A stretch of 22,215 nucleotides of DNA, from positions 1 to 22,215 of the forward strand of contig CALGEM010000185.1 in NCBI GenBank assembly GCA_937881505.1, given 5' to 3'. A program made the position numbers and the translations under genes. Positions 7,637 through 15,527 of this stretch are shown in pieces; within the stretch, counting starts at the first letter, position 1; each line of letters starts with the position of its first letter. Origin of the DNA: an uncultured euryarchaeote. Lineage in GTDB: Archaea > Thermoplasmatota > Poseidoniia > Poseidoniales > Poseidoniaceae. The notes under the pieces are model-generated. The model saw nothing but the letters and a program-made list of their open reading frames with translations. It did not search any database and had not been told where the DNA came from.

Positions 7637-8179
7637 TCAAATTCGGTCGACGAAAAAGCCCCTGTCGCTGAACAAACCGTTCCAATACACCGCAGCCATG
7701 GCCACCATGTTGGGATGACGAGCATCGGCGACAATGCACTTGCCGTTGGGCCACATTTGAACGGTCAGACTGTGTCGAGTGTCCGTCAAGGTGGTGCACC
7801 CGAGGCGAGCATCAAACTCGGCTGTTCCAGATGGAAGGCTGGCTGGGATGGCTTCCAAGTTGAGCGCACGGTCAAATTGGAACGAGACGACGACCGGCCC
7901 CATTTCTGCGACCAGCCCGCTGTCGTCCATACCCATGCGAAGCAGGAGTTCCTTGGCAGCAGCACGGGCTGCTTCAATCCGATGCGTGCCATGAACGACG
8001 ATGCGACCTTCCTCATCGATAACCAAGGTCGCTCGTGGGCGTTCCATCGCTTTGATGACCACGCCGCTGTTGCGCTGGCCGCCCACTTCAGCGACGACCG
8101 TGTCATGGTTCAGAGGCGTTGGGCAGACAAAGCGAACGAGTTGGTTTTCAACGCGAACGTCAATTGAACCGGTGGCCAT
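7637..8179 (-). CDS. Diverged TATA-binding-protein-like protein
   Basis: 180 residues, the length of an archaeal TBP, with two direct repeats of the TBP fold. Repeat 1 (about 5-83) contains RPRATLVIDEEGRIVVHGTH, matching the TBP stretch around [20 protein letters not shown]. Repeat 2 (about 95-172) contains VQMWPNGKCIVADARHP. In TBP, each repeat has two phenylalanines that kink DNA. By eye, the repeat 1 positions are Asn37/Ser38 and Asp55, so both are lost. Repeat 2 keeps aromatics (Phe122 and Trp143). It may be a specialised regulator or a TBP-fold protein that binds another ligand. It is probably not the housekeeping TBP. ATG 8179 is chosen over TTG 8200 because GGAGGAGG lies 6 bases before it. 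One base separates this start from the stop of the preceding gene. Confidence 0.65.
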   Translation of the reverse strand: MATGSIDVRVENQLVRFVCPTPLNHDTVVAEVGGQRNSGVVIKAMERPRATLVIDEEGRIVVHGTHRIEAARAAAKELLLRMGMDDSGLVAEMGPVVVSFQFDRALNLEAIPASLPSGTAEFDARLGCTTLTDTRHSLTVQMWPNGKCIVADARHPNMVAMAAVYWNGLFSDRGFFVDRI

Positions 8180-8180
8180 G

Positions 8181-8984
8181 CTACTCCTCCTCCGTGTCAA
8201 TCGTGTGGGTCAATGTTGATGAAATCTCCTCAGGCGAGGGCCCGATCTTTAACGCGTCCAACATCGCCTCCACATGCGGGCGGTGCACCACCAAGAGAAG
8301 CGTGGCACCCTCGCCTTCATTCGCCCGGAGCTCAGCGAGAGCCCCACGAATGCGTGCGGCGTAGCGAGCGTTTCTGCGTTGAGCAAGTTCGGGGGTGCTG
8401 AGCCACTCGGATAAGTCCCACCAAGCAGCGGCCAATACGCTTGCTGTGGCATAATCCACCGATTGGCCTTTGGGTGGGGGTTGGGCATTGAAGAGATGAT
8501 GTTTCACGCTTTTTTTCCATCGCTTACCGACCCGAATCATACCGAGCAATTTCTTCCAATGCGATACTGCTCGAGCCTCTTGCGTCAAGTAGTCGCCCCA
8601 ATCCTCGTCATCGGCCAATGGTTCAATGAAATAGACGGGTCTGTTGTGACGGTCCGCATTTCGCTGCAGTCGGCGTGGTTCAGGGTCAGGAAAGCGCCCA
8701 CCTTGCAAATTTTCCAAGGTAGAAATGCCTTCAACATACTTCCCAAACGCCCCACCTGAGAGCATGGCATGGGTCAAATTGACGCCTTGCGATTCCGCCT
8801 CATCGGCTTCTTCCTGAATCCATAGGTCAACCACATCGGGTGACTCGAGCAGGGCCAAGCCGTGCCAGGCTGCACGAGGTCGCATGGCGTTGGGATAGAC
8901 CACGGTGGGCATTGTACCGTGGAGGATCACGGTACCACCGTCCGGGTCCTCCCAGACCGCATCGGTCCAACCATCGGAAGGCAT
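8181..8984 (-). CDS. Uncharacterised protein, weakly TraB-like
   Basis: 267 residues from ATG 8984, preceded by GAGG 7 bases away that overlaps the previous stop. An in-frame TTG lies one codon upstream and is less likely. No signal peptide or membrane segment is visible. The N-terminus (GGTVILHGTMPTVV, then SPDVVDLWIQEE) recalls the TraB/PrgY opening, a GT-H motif followed by PDVV-E. The end (RNARYAARIRGALAEL, then LLLVVHRPHVEAML) recalls the TraB C-terminal segment with its histidine. The usual N-terminal GTxH histidine is missing here (GTMP). The central part is rich in Trp and basic residues (HWKKLLGMIRVGKRWKKSVK). The assignment is tentative, and a lineage-specific protein of unknown role is the safe reading. 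It lies between the giant surface protein and the TBP-like gene. Confidence 0.6.
   Translation of the reverse strand: MPSDGWTDAVWEDPDGGTVILHGTMPTVVYPNAMRPRAAWHGLALLESPDVVDLWIQEEADEAESQGVNLTHAMLSGGAFGKYVEGISTLENLQGGRFPDPEPRRLQRNADRHNRPVYFIEPLADDEDWGDYLTQEARAVSHWKKLLGMIRVGKRWKKSVKHHLFNAQPPPKGQSVDYATASVLAAAWWDLSEWLSTPELAQRRNARYAARIRGALAELRANEGEGATLLLVVHRPHVEAMLDALKIGPSPEEISSTLTHTIDTEEE
8186..8193 (-). promoter_or_regulatory. Shine-Dalgarno of the TBP-like gene
   Basis: GGAGGAGG on the minus strand, within the last codons (Glu-Glu-Glu) of the preceding gene and 6 bases before ATG 8179. It decides the start of the TBP-like protein. Confidence 0.65.
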
Positions 8985-8993
8985 CAAGCCGCC

Positions 8994-11900
8994 TCACTGG
9001 TTGTTGACCCAGTCTTGGAGGGATTCAACGGTCCATCCTTGGTCAAAGTAACCTTGGATTTCCTCTTGTGTCCACTGCGGGAAGGTCTGCATGGCACGAG
9101 CCATCTCCGGGTCGACATCAGCGGGGATTTCAGCGAGCACCTTGCTCTCCGTGTAGCCTGCATCGTCATCGTCCTCTTCTTCGTACTCGTCATCGAGCAT
9201 GGAAGCGCCTCCACCACGGCGGGCGAGCACCAAAACCAAGGTGCCCAGAACACCGATGACCACGACGAGAATGACCACAATGAGCAACATGTTGCTCGAG
9301 TCTTCCTCAGCTTGGACCTTGACGTTGAACACATCTGCCCACTGTCCCTGAGACCCGTCGTAGATGTTCTCGCTGGATCCGTTGAGGCTGATGGTGTAGT
9401 ACATGCCCGTGGTTTGTGCAGCAAACGGTGCGAGGGTGACCTCGACCCAATCGCTCACTTCTTGAATACCAAGTTCTGGGGTGGAGACCGTGTCTTCAAC
9501 AACGGGTGTGCCACTGTCGGTGACGGACTTGATGACCAATTCGGCGACGCCAGCCATGGAACCGGTGTTCTTGACCTTGATTCGGAGTTTCATGCTCTCA
9601 CCAACTCGTGGGTCATCGCTGAGCAACACATCTTGAATCTCAAAGGTCGCTTTCTCCTCAATGAAGGTGTATTGCGACTTGTGCTGGGCTTGGCCGGAGA
9701 AGATGGGCAAAATCGAGCCGTCTTCCTGTGGACCGCCACCCAAACGAACCGTTGATCCGGCGGAGTCAGCACCCGAAACCCAGAACACCAGGGTGGGTTG
9801 CTGTTGCTCATTCACTTCAGCATCAAAGACGCGTGGTTCAGCATCCGAGAGTGGCCAGAGGTCCAAACAGGTCGCCGTAGCGAGGTATCCATCGCCCAAG
9901 GTGCTGAGCGAGAGCGTTTCGGACGAGGGTTCGAAGCCAAAGTACTCGGCGTACTCCGACCACGGCGTGTAGTCGATGGTGTTGCTGTAGAACATCCAGT
10001 TGACTTGGAGGTCGCCGGGGAACATGGCTTCCTGCTCCTTGATCTGCAGTTGAATGTCAACGCAGTGGTAGTTGGCCGTGGACAAAGTGTTGGCGATGAT
10101 GCGGTCATCTGCACCTGCCGGGAGGGCTCCCTTCTCTGCCTGCCATGTGTTCGAAAGCACCTCAGGAGGTGTTCGGTCAACCTTGAGGGTGAATTCACCG
10201 CATCCATAGGACGTGGAGGTCGCGCACAACGCCGGCGTAAAGTCTTCAGCACCGTCGGGCAGGTTGATGAGTTGGTAGGTGTAGGTGTACTCGTTGGTGA
10301 ACACAGGTGCTGTAATGTTGATGTCAAACACACCACCGGTGAAGCTGTGGGTGATGGTTTCACCCGGCGTTGAGATGTAACCCTTGGCAAAGTTCTCGGC
10401 AGCATCCTGACGCACAATTTCCATCGTCAATTCAACTTCAGGGTTGATGTAGACGCTGTCGTAGATACCTTCTCGGAAGGCGAACTGCCCGGTGAATCGG
10501 ACGGTGTCGCCGGCGAAGATGAAACCTTGACGAACATCGCTGGTGAACGGTTCGCTCACGTCTTCAAACATCGGTGTGACCATGAGGTTGTTGACCTCGT
10601 CGGTACGGAAGTCAAGTTGCATACCGTCGCTGTAGCGCCAGATTTGGATGTAGCGGCCCGGCACACCCGAAAGCATCGTGTAGAGCGGGTTGTCGAGGTC
10701 CTGCATCTGCAGTTTGGGTTCGATGTCCTTGCCGTCCATGCCGACAATACCCCAATCGATTCGGATTGGGATGTTGAGGATGAAGTCCGATTCGAACGGG
10801 TCGATGAGCGCCGTGTTGTCCATGGTGAGCATGGTCGGTCCAACATCACCGTCGTAAACGATTTCGATGTGAGGACTGTCGGTCCATGCAGTTTGGTTGC
10901 GTGGGAAGTACCAGACGGTCATGTCGTCGTCGGTCTTGTCGAGGTTGACTTGGAAGAAGTCAACGTCTCGCCATCCGTTGTCGTCGCTCGCCTCGAGAAT
11001 GAGGTGATACGTGTTTCCGGCGTACATGGTTTGATTCCAGGTACCGTCCCACTGCAATTCATTGGAATTCAAGAACGGGTTGCCCTTTGAATCCTCGATG
11101 AAGAAGTTTCGAATCACCGGGCTCTTGGACGACATGGACACATAGGTCACTTGATCGTTGTCAAAGCCGGGTCCGCCCCCGTTGATGGGGTTGCCTGCGA
11201 GGTCGTAGCCTTCAATCCAAATCGATACCTTGCCTTCGAGGCCTTCGTTGGCGTAATCGTTGTACTGTCCAGAGTAATTGGCCGTTGGTGCCTCACCGTC
11301 ACCGTTGAGGGTGACGGTGATGTACTCGTCAGCATCGGGCAGGCCGTCGCTGTTCGTGTCGTGGTCGTGCTCAACCCATAGGTGCATGTCCAAGGTCGCA
11401 GGTGGACTTGGCAAGTCTTGGCTGGACATTCGGATCTGTTGCGTGGTTTGAGGCACAACCCATGTATCGTCAAGGAGGGTTCTCCAGTTTGAGTCAACGT
11501 TGGAATCCGTTCCCGGACTCAGGACCTGCAGGTCGAGGAGATTTGGTTCGTAGGTGTCGATGGTGATGTCGAATGGAATGGCACACGTCTCGTCTGGATT
11601 GTACTGAGATGGCGGGCAAAGCAAATCGCCGCCTTCGTAGCCACGTACGGCAAATCGGTACGTTTCGCTGCCTGCGGCGTCGCCAAGGTCGATGTTCCAG
11701 TTGAAGTCGCCACCGATGACGCCCGAGCGGTTCGCCACTTCTTCCCACTCCACGGTGATGTTGCCGTCCGTGGTGTTGACGTGCTTGAGTTCGAGCACGA
11801 GGAAGTACAGGCTTGGGTCGGGGGCCTCGTTCAAATCTTGGAGACGAATTTGTCCGATGAGGTTGATGTCTTGGCCGGATTCTGCACCGGTCAGCGCTTG

Positions 11901-14885
11901 CGGAGCGCCGATGCTGTTCTGAAGCTCAAAGGAGGTGATGCCAGCGTCGTTCTCGACGGCGTTGCCAACAGCAGGGTCGAGCAGGATAGCGTCCGGAAGG
12001 CCGTTGACGCCGCTGGTCGTGGTCAAGCCGGCATACATGCGAACGGCCGCTGTATCGTCCCAGTCAGGGTTGACACGGAAGTGCCAGGTGATTTCCTTGC
12101 CGTTGGTGACATCGGCAACCGATGAAGTGGATTCGAGTTGCACGTAATTGTTCTCATCGCTGGCCTCCGAGAAGGACATGAAGTCGCTCCAAGCGAACTT
12201 GATGTAGCCAGATTCGGATTCAAACGTGAGCCATGCTTCGTTCAACGACGCTCCGGTCAGAGGGTCGACCGTGTGGGTGGTGACCACCTCGTAAATGTCC
12301 CCGTTGGGGTAGAGGCCGACCGGGCTATCGGTCATGACCAGCGTGTTGGTGTAACCGGTGCTGGTCGAGACGCTGAGGTCGCTCAGAGAGACGCCGCCAC
12401 CGGAGTCGGTGTAGACAGCAACCGGCACGCTGGCCGTCGCGCCACCGGTCCACAGAGCCACACCTTGGTTGAGTTCAATGTCAAAGCCGTCTGCGGCGTT
12501 GAGCGTCGTGGAGTAGTCGTAGACGATGTCCAAATCAACGAGGTCGAGCGTGGTACCCGAGGAAGCATTCGGCGAATCCACCATGAAGCGGAACATGACC
12601 CAGTATCGGCCAAATTCGTCCTGGTGCGTTCCCGCAACCGACGGGTTGGACAGCAAGGAGTTCAGGGCGCCAACGAAATCAATGGGTTGAGAGAGCATCT
12701 CTTGAACGAGGGTGGTGCTGTTTGGCATGTCGCCGAGCACCACGGACTGGGAGCCCGCCATCAATGTCAACTCAAAGCCTTCAACCGGGTCGCTGTTGGA
12801 GCGAACGGAAATTTGGTCCATACCGAAATCAGCAGCGGTGACTTCGGCGCCCTCTGGCAAGAGGAAGAAGCCACCCATGGCCTGGCCGTTAACGCCGAGG
12901 GTGAGCGTGGCTTTGTCAGCGGCGTAGTTGATGTTGTCAACGGTTCCTGAAACGAAGGTCGTTTGTCGGCCGAACATGTCAAAGGCGGGTTCGAGGAAGC
13001 CGTAGTCAACATCGCCATCGTCCGCCACGTCAATGCGGAGGTTGGTGGCGTGGTGGCCAAATTCAAGGTCGAACCAAATGCCACCCACGTCGCAGGGACC
13101 CTGATAGGAGGTCACCGAATTGAAGCCAAAGAGCGGTGCGTCGAACACCGTTTGGACGCCTTCCTGAAGGCTGATGCTGGTGGTCGAACCGGTTGGTGTG
13201 ATTTCAATAGAAGGGGATTCACTGCAGTCATCCTGAACCATCGGGGTCATGGCCGTGATGGGGTAGCTGAACTTGCTTCGCTCAAAGGCTGAACTGTAGG
13301 CTTCTCGCTTCACTTCTGGAACGTAGATCATGGGCTCTCCACCGCCCATGGTCTGCCAGACGCCACCGTCGATTTGAACCGGGCCAATCGCGGAGAAATT
13401 GAAGCCTGTACCAACTCGCGTACCGATGCTAAACCCGTGCAAGATGGGCGTTGATAGCCGCTCGGGCCCTGAATTGAAATTGAACTTAAGATTCACAGCA
13501 TGGTACTTGTCCGTGTCAATGTTCCACAATTCGATGATGTCGCCGGAAAGGCCAGTCATGGGCTGACCGTCCTTGTCGTTGATGACGTTGTTGTTCGTAT
13601 CGAGGACATCGACTTCCAAGGTTGCCGTCAAGGACGTTTCGGCCTCGAGGGACAGCAGCCCGTAGCCGTTGGGGTGGTTCTCGCCACCCAAGGTGGAAGG
13701 CGTCATGCCGCGAACGGTCATGCTGGCTTGTTGGGGAAGAAGGTCGCCGAGGCGGAAGTTGTCGATGTACCAGCCCGACATGTTGTCGTCGAGGTTCATA
13801 GCGGAGTTACCCGTGTGGTGCAGGACGAAGCGGATTTGGACATATTCGTCGATGTAGTCGGTCAAATCAACGGCGAGCGTGGTCCAGCCAGAGGGGTTTT
13901 GTGCGGTGGTCGAGGAGCCTGCAAGACCCCATTCCCATTGACTTCCGTTTTGCAACCCGCCGCAGTTGCTGGAGATTTTTCCATCCCAGTTGCTCCACTG
14001 CGAGCCGCCACCCTGGGCGAAATTCGTACCAAAGGAAAGGCCGCTGCTGGCCTGCTGGTCAATAGCGATGTAAGAAAAGCCGGAAGCATCGGGTGGGAAG
14101 CCCGGGTTTGGCGAGGAGCGAACCTGGAGGTAGCCACAGTCAGGGAAACGAACGGTGTTTTGCTGAGACCCAGAAATGGTCTCAAGGTTCCACCACGAAT
14201 CAAAGAAGGCGGTCTTGCTCTTCAAGAGCGGGTCGACGAAGAGTTCAGCACTGGTCAAACCAACGGTGAATGGCATGTAGGAAGGCGGTGAGTTTCCGTC
14301 GTCGTTATCGTCGGTGTAGTTGGTGTCCGCAAGGTTGGTTCCCCAGCATTCCTGGCCGGAGGCGCAGCCCGCTGGAACATCGGAAGCGGAGAGTGAACCG
14401 TGTTCCCAGCCAACGCCGCTCGAGGGCATGAGGGATGGTTCGGTGGAATCGGTGAAGCCTGCCGGTGAGCCCTCAAAGTCGGTCAAGAAGCCTTCAGAAA
14501 TCAAGGACACAGGTGTCGCTCTGTTGCTGTCTTCATAACGGAACAGAGACTCGTCTGAGAACTCCGTCAGTTGGTTGTTGTAATCTGGATTCCATACACG
14601 GTAGTTCCCGCTGCCAAGGTCCGTATCGGTATCGATACGGGATTGGTGACCGTGCTCCACGGCGTGGGTGTGGACCTTCATGGTCGCCCCGGTGACGGTC
14701 TCGCCATCAGGCAGATGGATGGCACCGTCCACCAGATTTTGCAGTTCATCGCCATCTCGAATTTCAACATCAACGCTTGAATCGCCATCGGCGAAGGTGG
14801 TTACGTTGGCCGAGGCAAACGGGGCAAGAAGCATCAACAACATCAAGAAAATTGGCTTTATTTTTCGGTCTGTTTGGTTTGACAT
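8994..14885 (-). CDS. Giant membrane-anchored cell-surface protein, 1963 aa
   Basis: Starts at ATG 14885 (AGGTGA 4 bases upstream) with the signal peptide KIKPIFLMLLMLLAPFASA. A longer frame adds 29 residues with no signal character. Around residues 250-375 is a MAM/jelly-roll-like domain (WDGKISSNCGG, then YVQIRFVLHH and SGWYIDNFRLGD). A long series of beta-sandwich segments follows. Near residue 1180, DTNSDGLPDADEY looks like a calcium-binding thrombospondin-3-type repeat. A CARDB-like domain (about 1745-1840, IKVKNTGSMAGVAELVI) precedes one membrane segment (about 1862-1888) ending in ARR. The cytoplasmic tail has an acidic patch (DDEYEEEDDDDAG) and a short helical module, WTQEEIQGYFDQGWTVESL, of SHOCT-like appearance. 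A role in adhesion, envelope structure or polymer binding is inferred; no catalytic motif is evident. It is the first gene of the unit running to 6761. Confidence 0.8.
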   Translation of the reverse strand: MSNQTDRKIKPIFLMLLMLLAPFASANVTTFADGDSSVDVEIRDGDELQNLVDGAIHLPDGETVTGATMKVHTHAVEHGHQSRIDTDTDLGSGNYRVWNPDYNNQLTEFSDESLFRYEDSNRATPVSLISEGFLTDFEGSPAGFTDSTEPSLMPSSGVGWEHGSLSASDVPAGCASGQECWGTNLADTNYTDDNDDGNSPPSYMPFTVGLTSAELFVDPLLKSKTAFFDSWWNLETISGSQQNTVRFPDCGYLQVRSSPNPGFPPDASGFSYIAIDQQASSGLSFGTNFAQGGGSQWSNWDGKISSNCGGLQNGSQWEWGLAGSSTTAQNPSGWTTLAVDLTDYIDEYVQIRFVLHHTGNSAMNLDDNMSGWYIDNFRLGDLLPQQASMTVRGMTPSTLGGENHPNGYGLLSLEAETSLTATLEVDVLDTNNNVINDKDGQPMTGLSGDIIELWNIDTDKYHAVNLKFNFNSGPERLSTPILHGFSIGTRVGTGFNFSAIGPVQIDGGVWQTMGGGEPMIYVPEVKREAYSSAFERSKFSYPITAMTPMVQDDCSESPSIEITPTGSTTSISLQEGVQTVFDAPLFGFNSVTSYQGPCDVGGIWFDLEFGHHATNLRIDVADDGDVDYGFLEPAFDMFGRQTTFVSGTVDNINYAADKATLTLGVNGQAMGGFFLLPEGAEVTAADFGMDQISVRSNSDPVEGFELTLMAGSQSVVLGDMPNSTTLVQEMLSQPIDFVGALNSLLSNPSVAGTHQDEFGRYWVMFRFMVDSPNASSGTTLDLVDLDIVYDYSTTLNAADGFDIELNQGVALWTGGATASVPVAVYTDSGGGVSLSDLSVSTSTGYTNTLVMTDSPVGLYPNGDIYEVVTTHTVDPLTGASLNEAWLTFESESGYIKFAWSDFMSFSEASDENNYVQLESTSSVADVTNGKEITWHFRVNPDWDDTAAVRMYAGLTTTSGVNGLPDAILLDPAVGNAVENDAGITSFELQNSIGAPQALTGAESGQDINLIGQIRLQDLNEAPDPSLYFLVLELKHVNTTDGNITVEWEEVANRSGVIGGDFNWNIDLGDAAGSETYRFAVRGYEGGDLLCPPSQYNPDETCAIPFDITIDTYEPNLLDLQVLSPGTDSNVDSNWRTLLDDTWVVPQTTQQIRMSSQDLPSPPATLDMHLWVEHDHDTNSDGLPDADEYITVTLNGDGEAPTANYSGQYNDYANEGLEGKVSIWIEGYDLAGNPINGGGPGFDNDQVTYVSMSSKSPVIRNFFIEDSKGNPFLNSNELQWDGTWNQTMYAGNTYHLILEASDDNGWRDVDFFQVNLDKTDDDMTVWYFPRNQTAWTDSPHIEIVYDGDVGPTMLTMDNTALIDPFESDFILNIPIRIDWGIVGMDGKDIEPKLQMQDLDNPLYTMLSGVPGRYIQIWRYSDGMQLDFRTDEVNNLMVTPMFEDVSEPFTSDVRQGFIFAGDTVRFTGQFAFREGIYDSVYINPEVELTMEIVRQDAAENFAKGYISTPGETITHSFTGGVFDINITAPVFTNEYTYTYQLINLPDGAEDFTPALCATSTSYGCGEFTLKVDRTPPEVLSNTWQAEKGALPAGADDRIIANTLSTANYHCVDIQLQIKEQEAMFPGDLQVNWMFYSNTIDYTPWSEYAEYFGFEPSSETLSLSTLGDGYLATATCLDLWPLSDAEPRVFDAEVNEQQQPTLVFWVSGADSAGSTVRLGGGPQEDGSILPIFSGQAQHKSQYTFIEEKATFEIQDVLLSDDPRVGESMKLRIKVKNTGSMAGVAELVIKSVTDSGTPVVEDTVSTPELGIQEVSDWVEVTLAPFAAQTTGMYYTISLNGSSENIYDGSQGQWADVFNVKVQAEEDSSNMLLIVVILVVVIGVLGTLVLVLARRGGGASMLDDEYEEEDDDDAGYTESKVLAEIPADVDPEMARAMQTFPQWTQEEIQGYFDQGWTVESLQDWVNNQ

Positions 14886-14983
14886 GGTGTCACCTGCACC
14901 TTGGCGAGGGTTTGCCCCCCTAAAATCTCGTCGCTTACCCGACTCTGTCCCTTTTTCCCACGCTTTTCCCAAACGGCGTGAAC
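14886..14983. promoter_or_regulatory. Divergent intergenic region between the giant surface protein and the thioesterase
   Basis: 98 bases. On the minus strand, GATTTTAGG lies about 36-44 bases before the surface-protein ATG and could be a TATA box giving a short leader that contains AGGTGA (14890-14895). The plus strand has a C/T-rich stretch with a near repeat of CTTTTCCC (14950-14970) before the thioesterase start. No clear TATA box precedes the thioesterase. Promoter positions are tentative. Confidence 0.35.
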
Positions 14984-15487
14984 ATGAGTTATGAGGGTGG
15001 ACCGCGTGGACAGCCCATGGAGCCTTATTCCACCGAGCCCGTCACCCTCATCGAAGAGGTGTTTCCTCAGGACACCAACGCCTACAACACCCTGTTTGGT
15101 GGAAGACTTCTCTCGCTGATGGACAAAGCCGGCGGCATTGCCTGCGCGAAGTTCGCTCACCGAGAATTTGTCACGATTTCCATTGATACATTGACCTTCA
15201 TCGCCCCCGCCCGGCAAGGCGACTTGTTGGAAGTCACCGGCCAAATCGTCTACACCAGTAGCCGCACAGCGTGCACCAAGGTAACCGCCTACACCATGAG
15301 CAAAGCAACCTGGGAAAAGAGCATCATCTGCGAGGGCTACTTCTTCTTCGTCGCCATCGATTCCATGATGCAAGCCATCCCAATTCCCCAATTCACGCCC
15401 GAAACGGACGATGAAAAAGAAGAGTGGGCCAAGGCCAAAGCCATCCGAGACAACATGCTCGCTCAGAAGGCGAAGCGGGACGCTTGA
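14984..15487 (+). CDS. Acyl-CoA thioesterase, hotdog fold (YciA/BACH-like)
   Basis: Hydrolyses acyl-CoA to free fatty acid and CoA. 167 residues from ATG 14984; an in-frame GTG two codons upstream is equally possible, and no Shine-Dalgarno is visible. The signature NTLFGGRLLSLMDKAG (35-50) contains the conserved Asn35 and catalytic Asp47 of COG1607 enzymes. It is followed by the beta-sheet core VTISIDTLTFIAPARQGDLL, typical of this family. A charged helical tail (DDEKEEWAKAKAIRDNMLAQ) ends the protein. It is a single-hotdog enzyme, expected to work as a dimer, trimer or hexamer. It points away from the surface-protein operon and precedes the EF-Tu-like gene by 40 bases. It could release chains made by the FabI-synthase system, or simply maintain CoA pools; the sequence does not decide. 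Confidence 0.88.
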   Translation: MSYEGGPRGQPMEPYSTEPVTLIEEVFPQDTNAYNTLFGGRLLSLMDKAGGIACAKFAHREFVTISIDTLTFIAPARQGDLLEVTGQIVYTSSRTACTKVTAYTMSKATWEKSIICEGYFFFVAIDSMMQAIPIPQFTPETDDEKEEWAKAKAIRDNMLAQKAKRDA

Positions 15488-15527
15488 CCACCCATTGATT
15501 CTTCAAGCACAGCCAACTGGCCGCTGC

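Noticed and set aside
8862..9755. Open frame of 297 codons on the plus strand
   Set aside because: It spans two real minus-strand genes in antisense and has no family features.
14945..14972. C/T-rich near repeat of CTTTTCCC as a regulatory repeat
   Set aside because: Only two imperfect copies, without dyad symmetry or a clear relation to a promoter; noted only in the intergenic entry.
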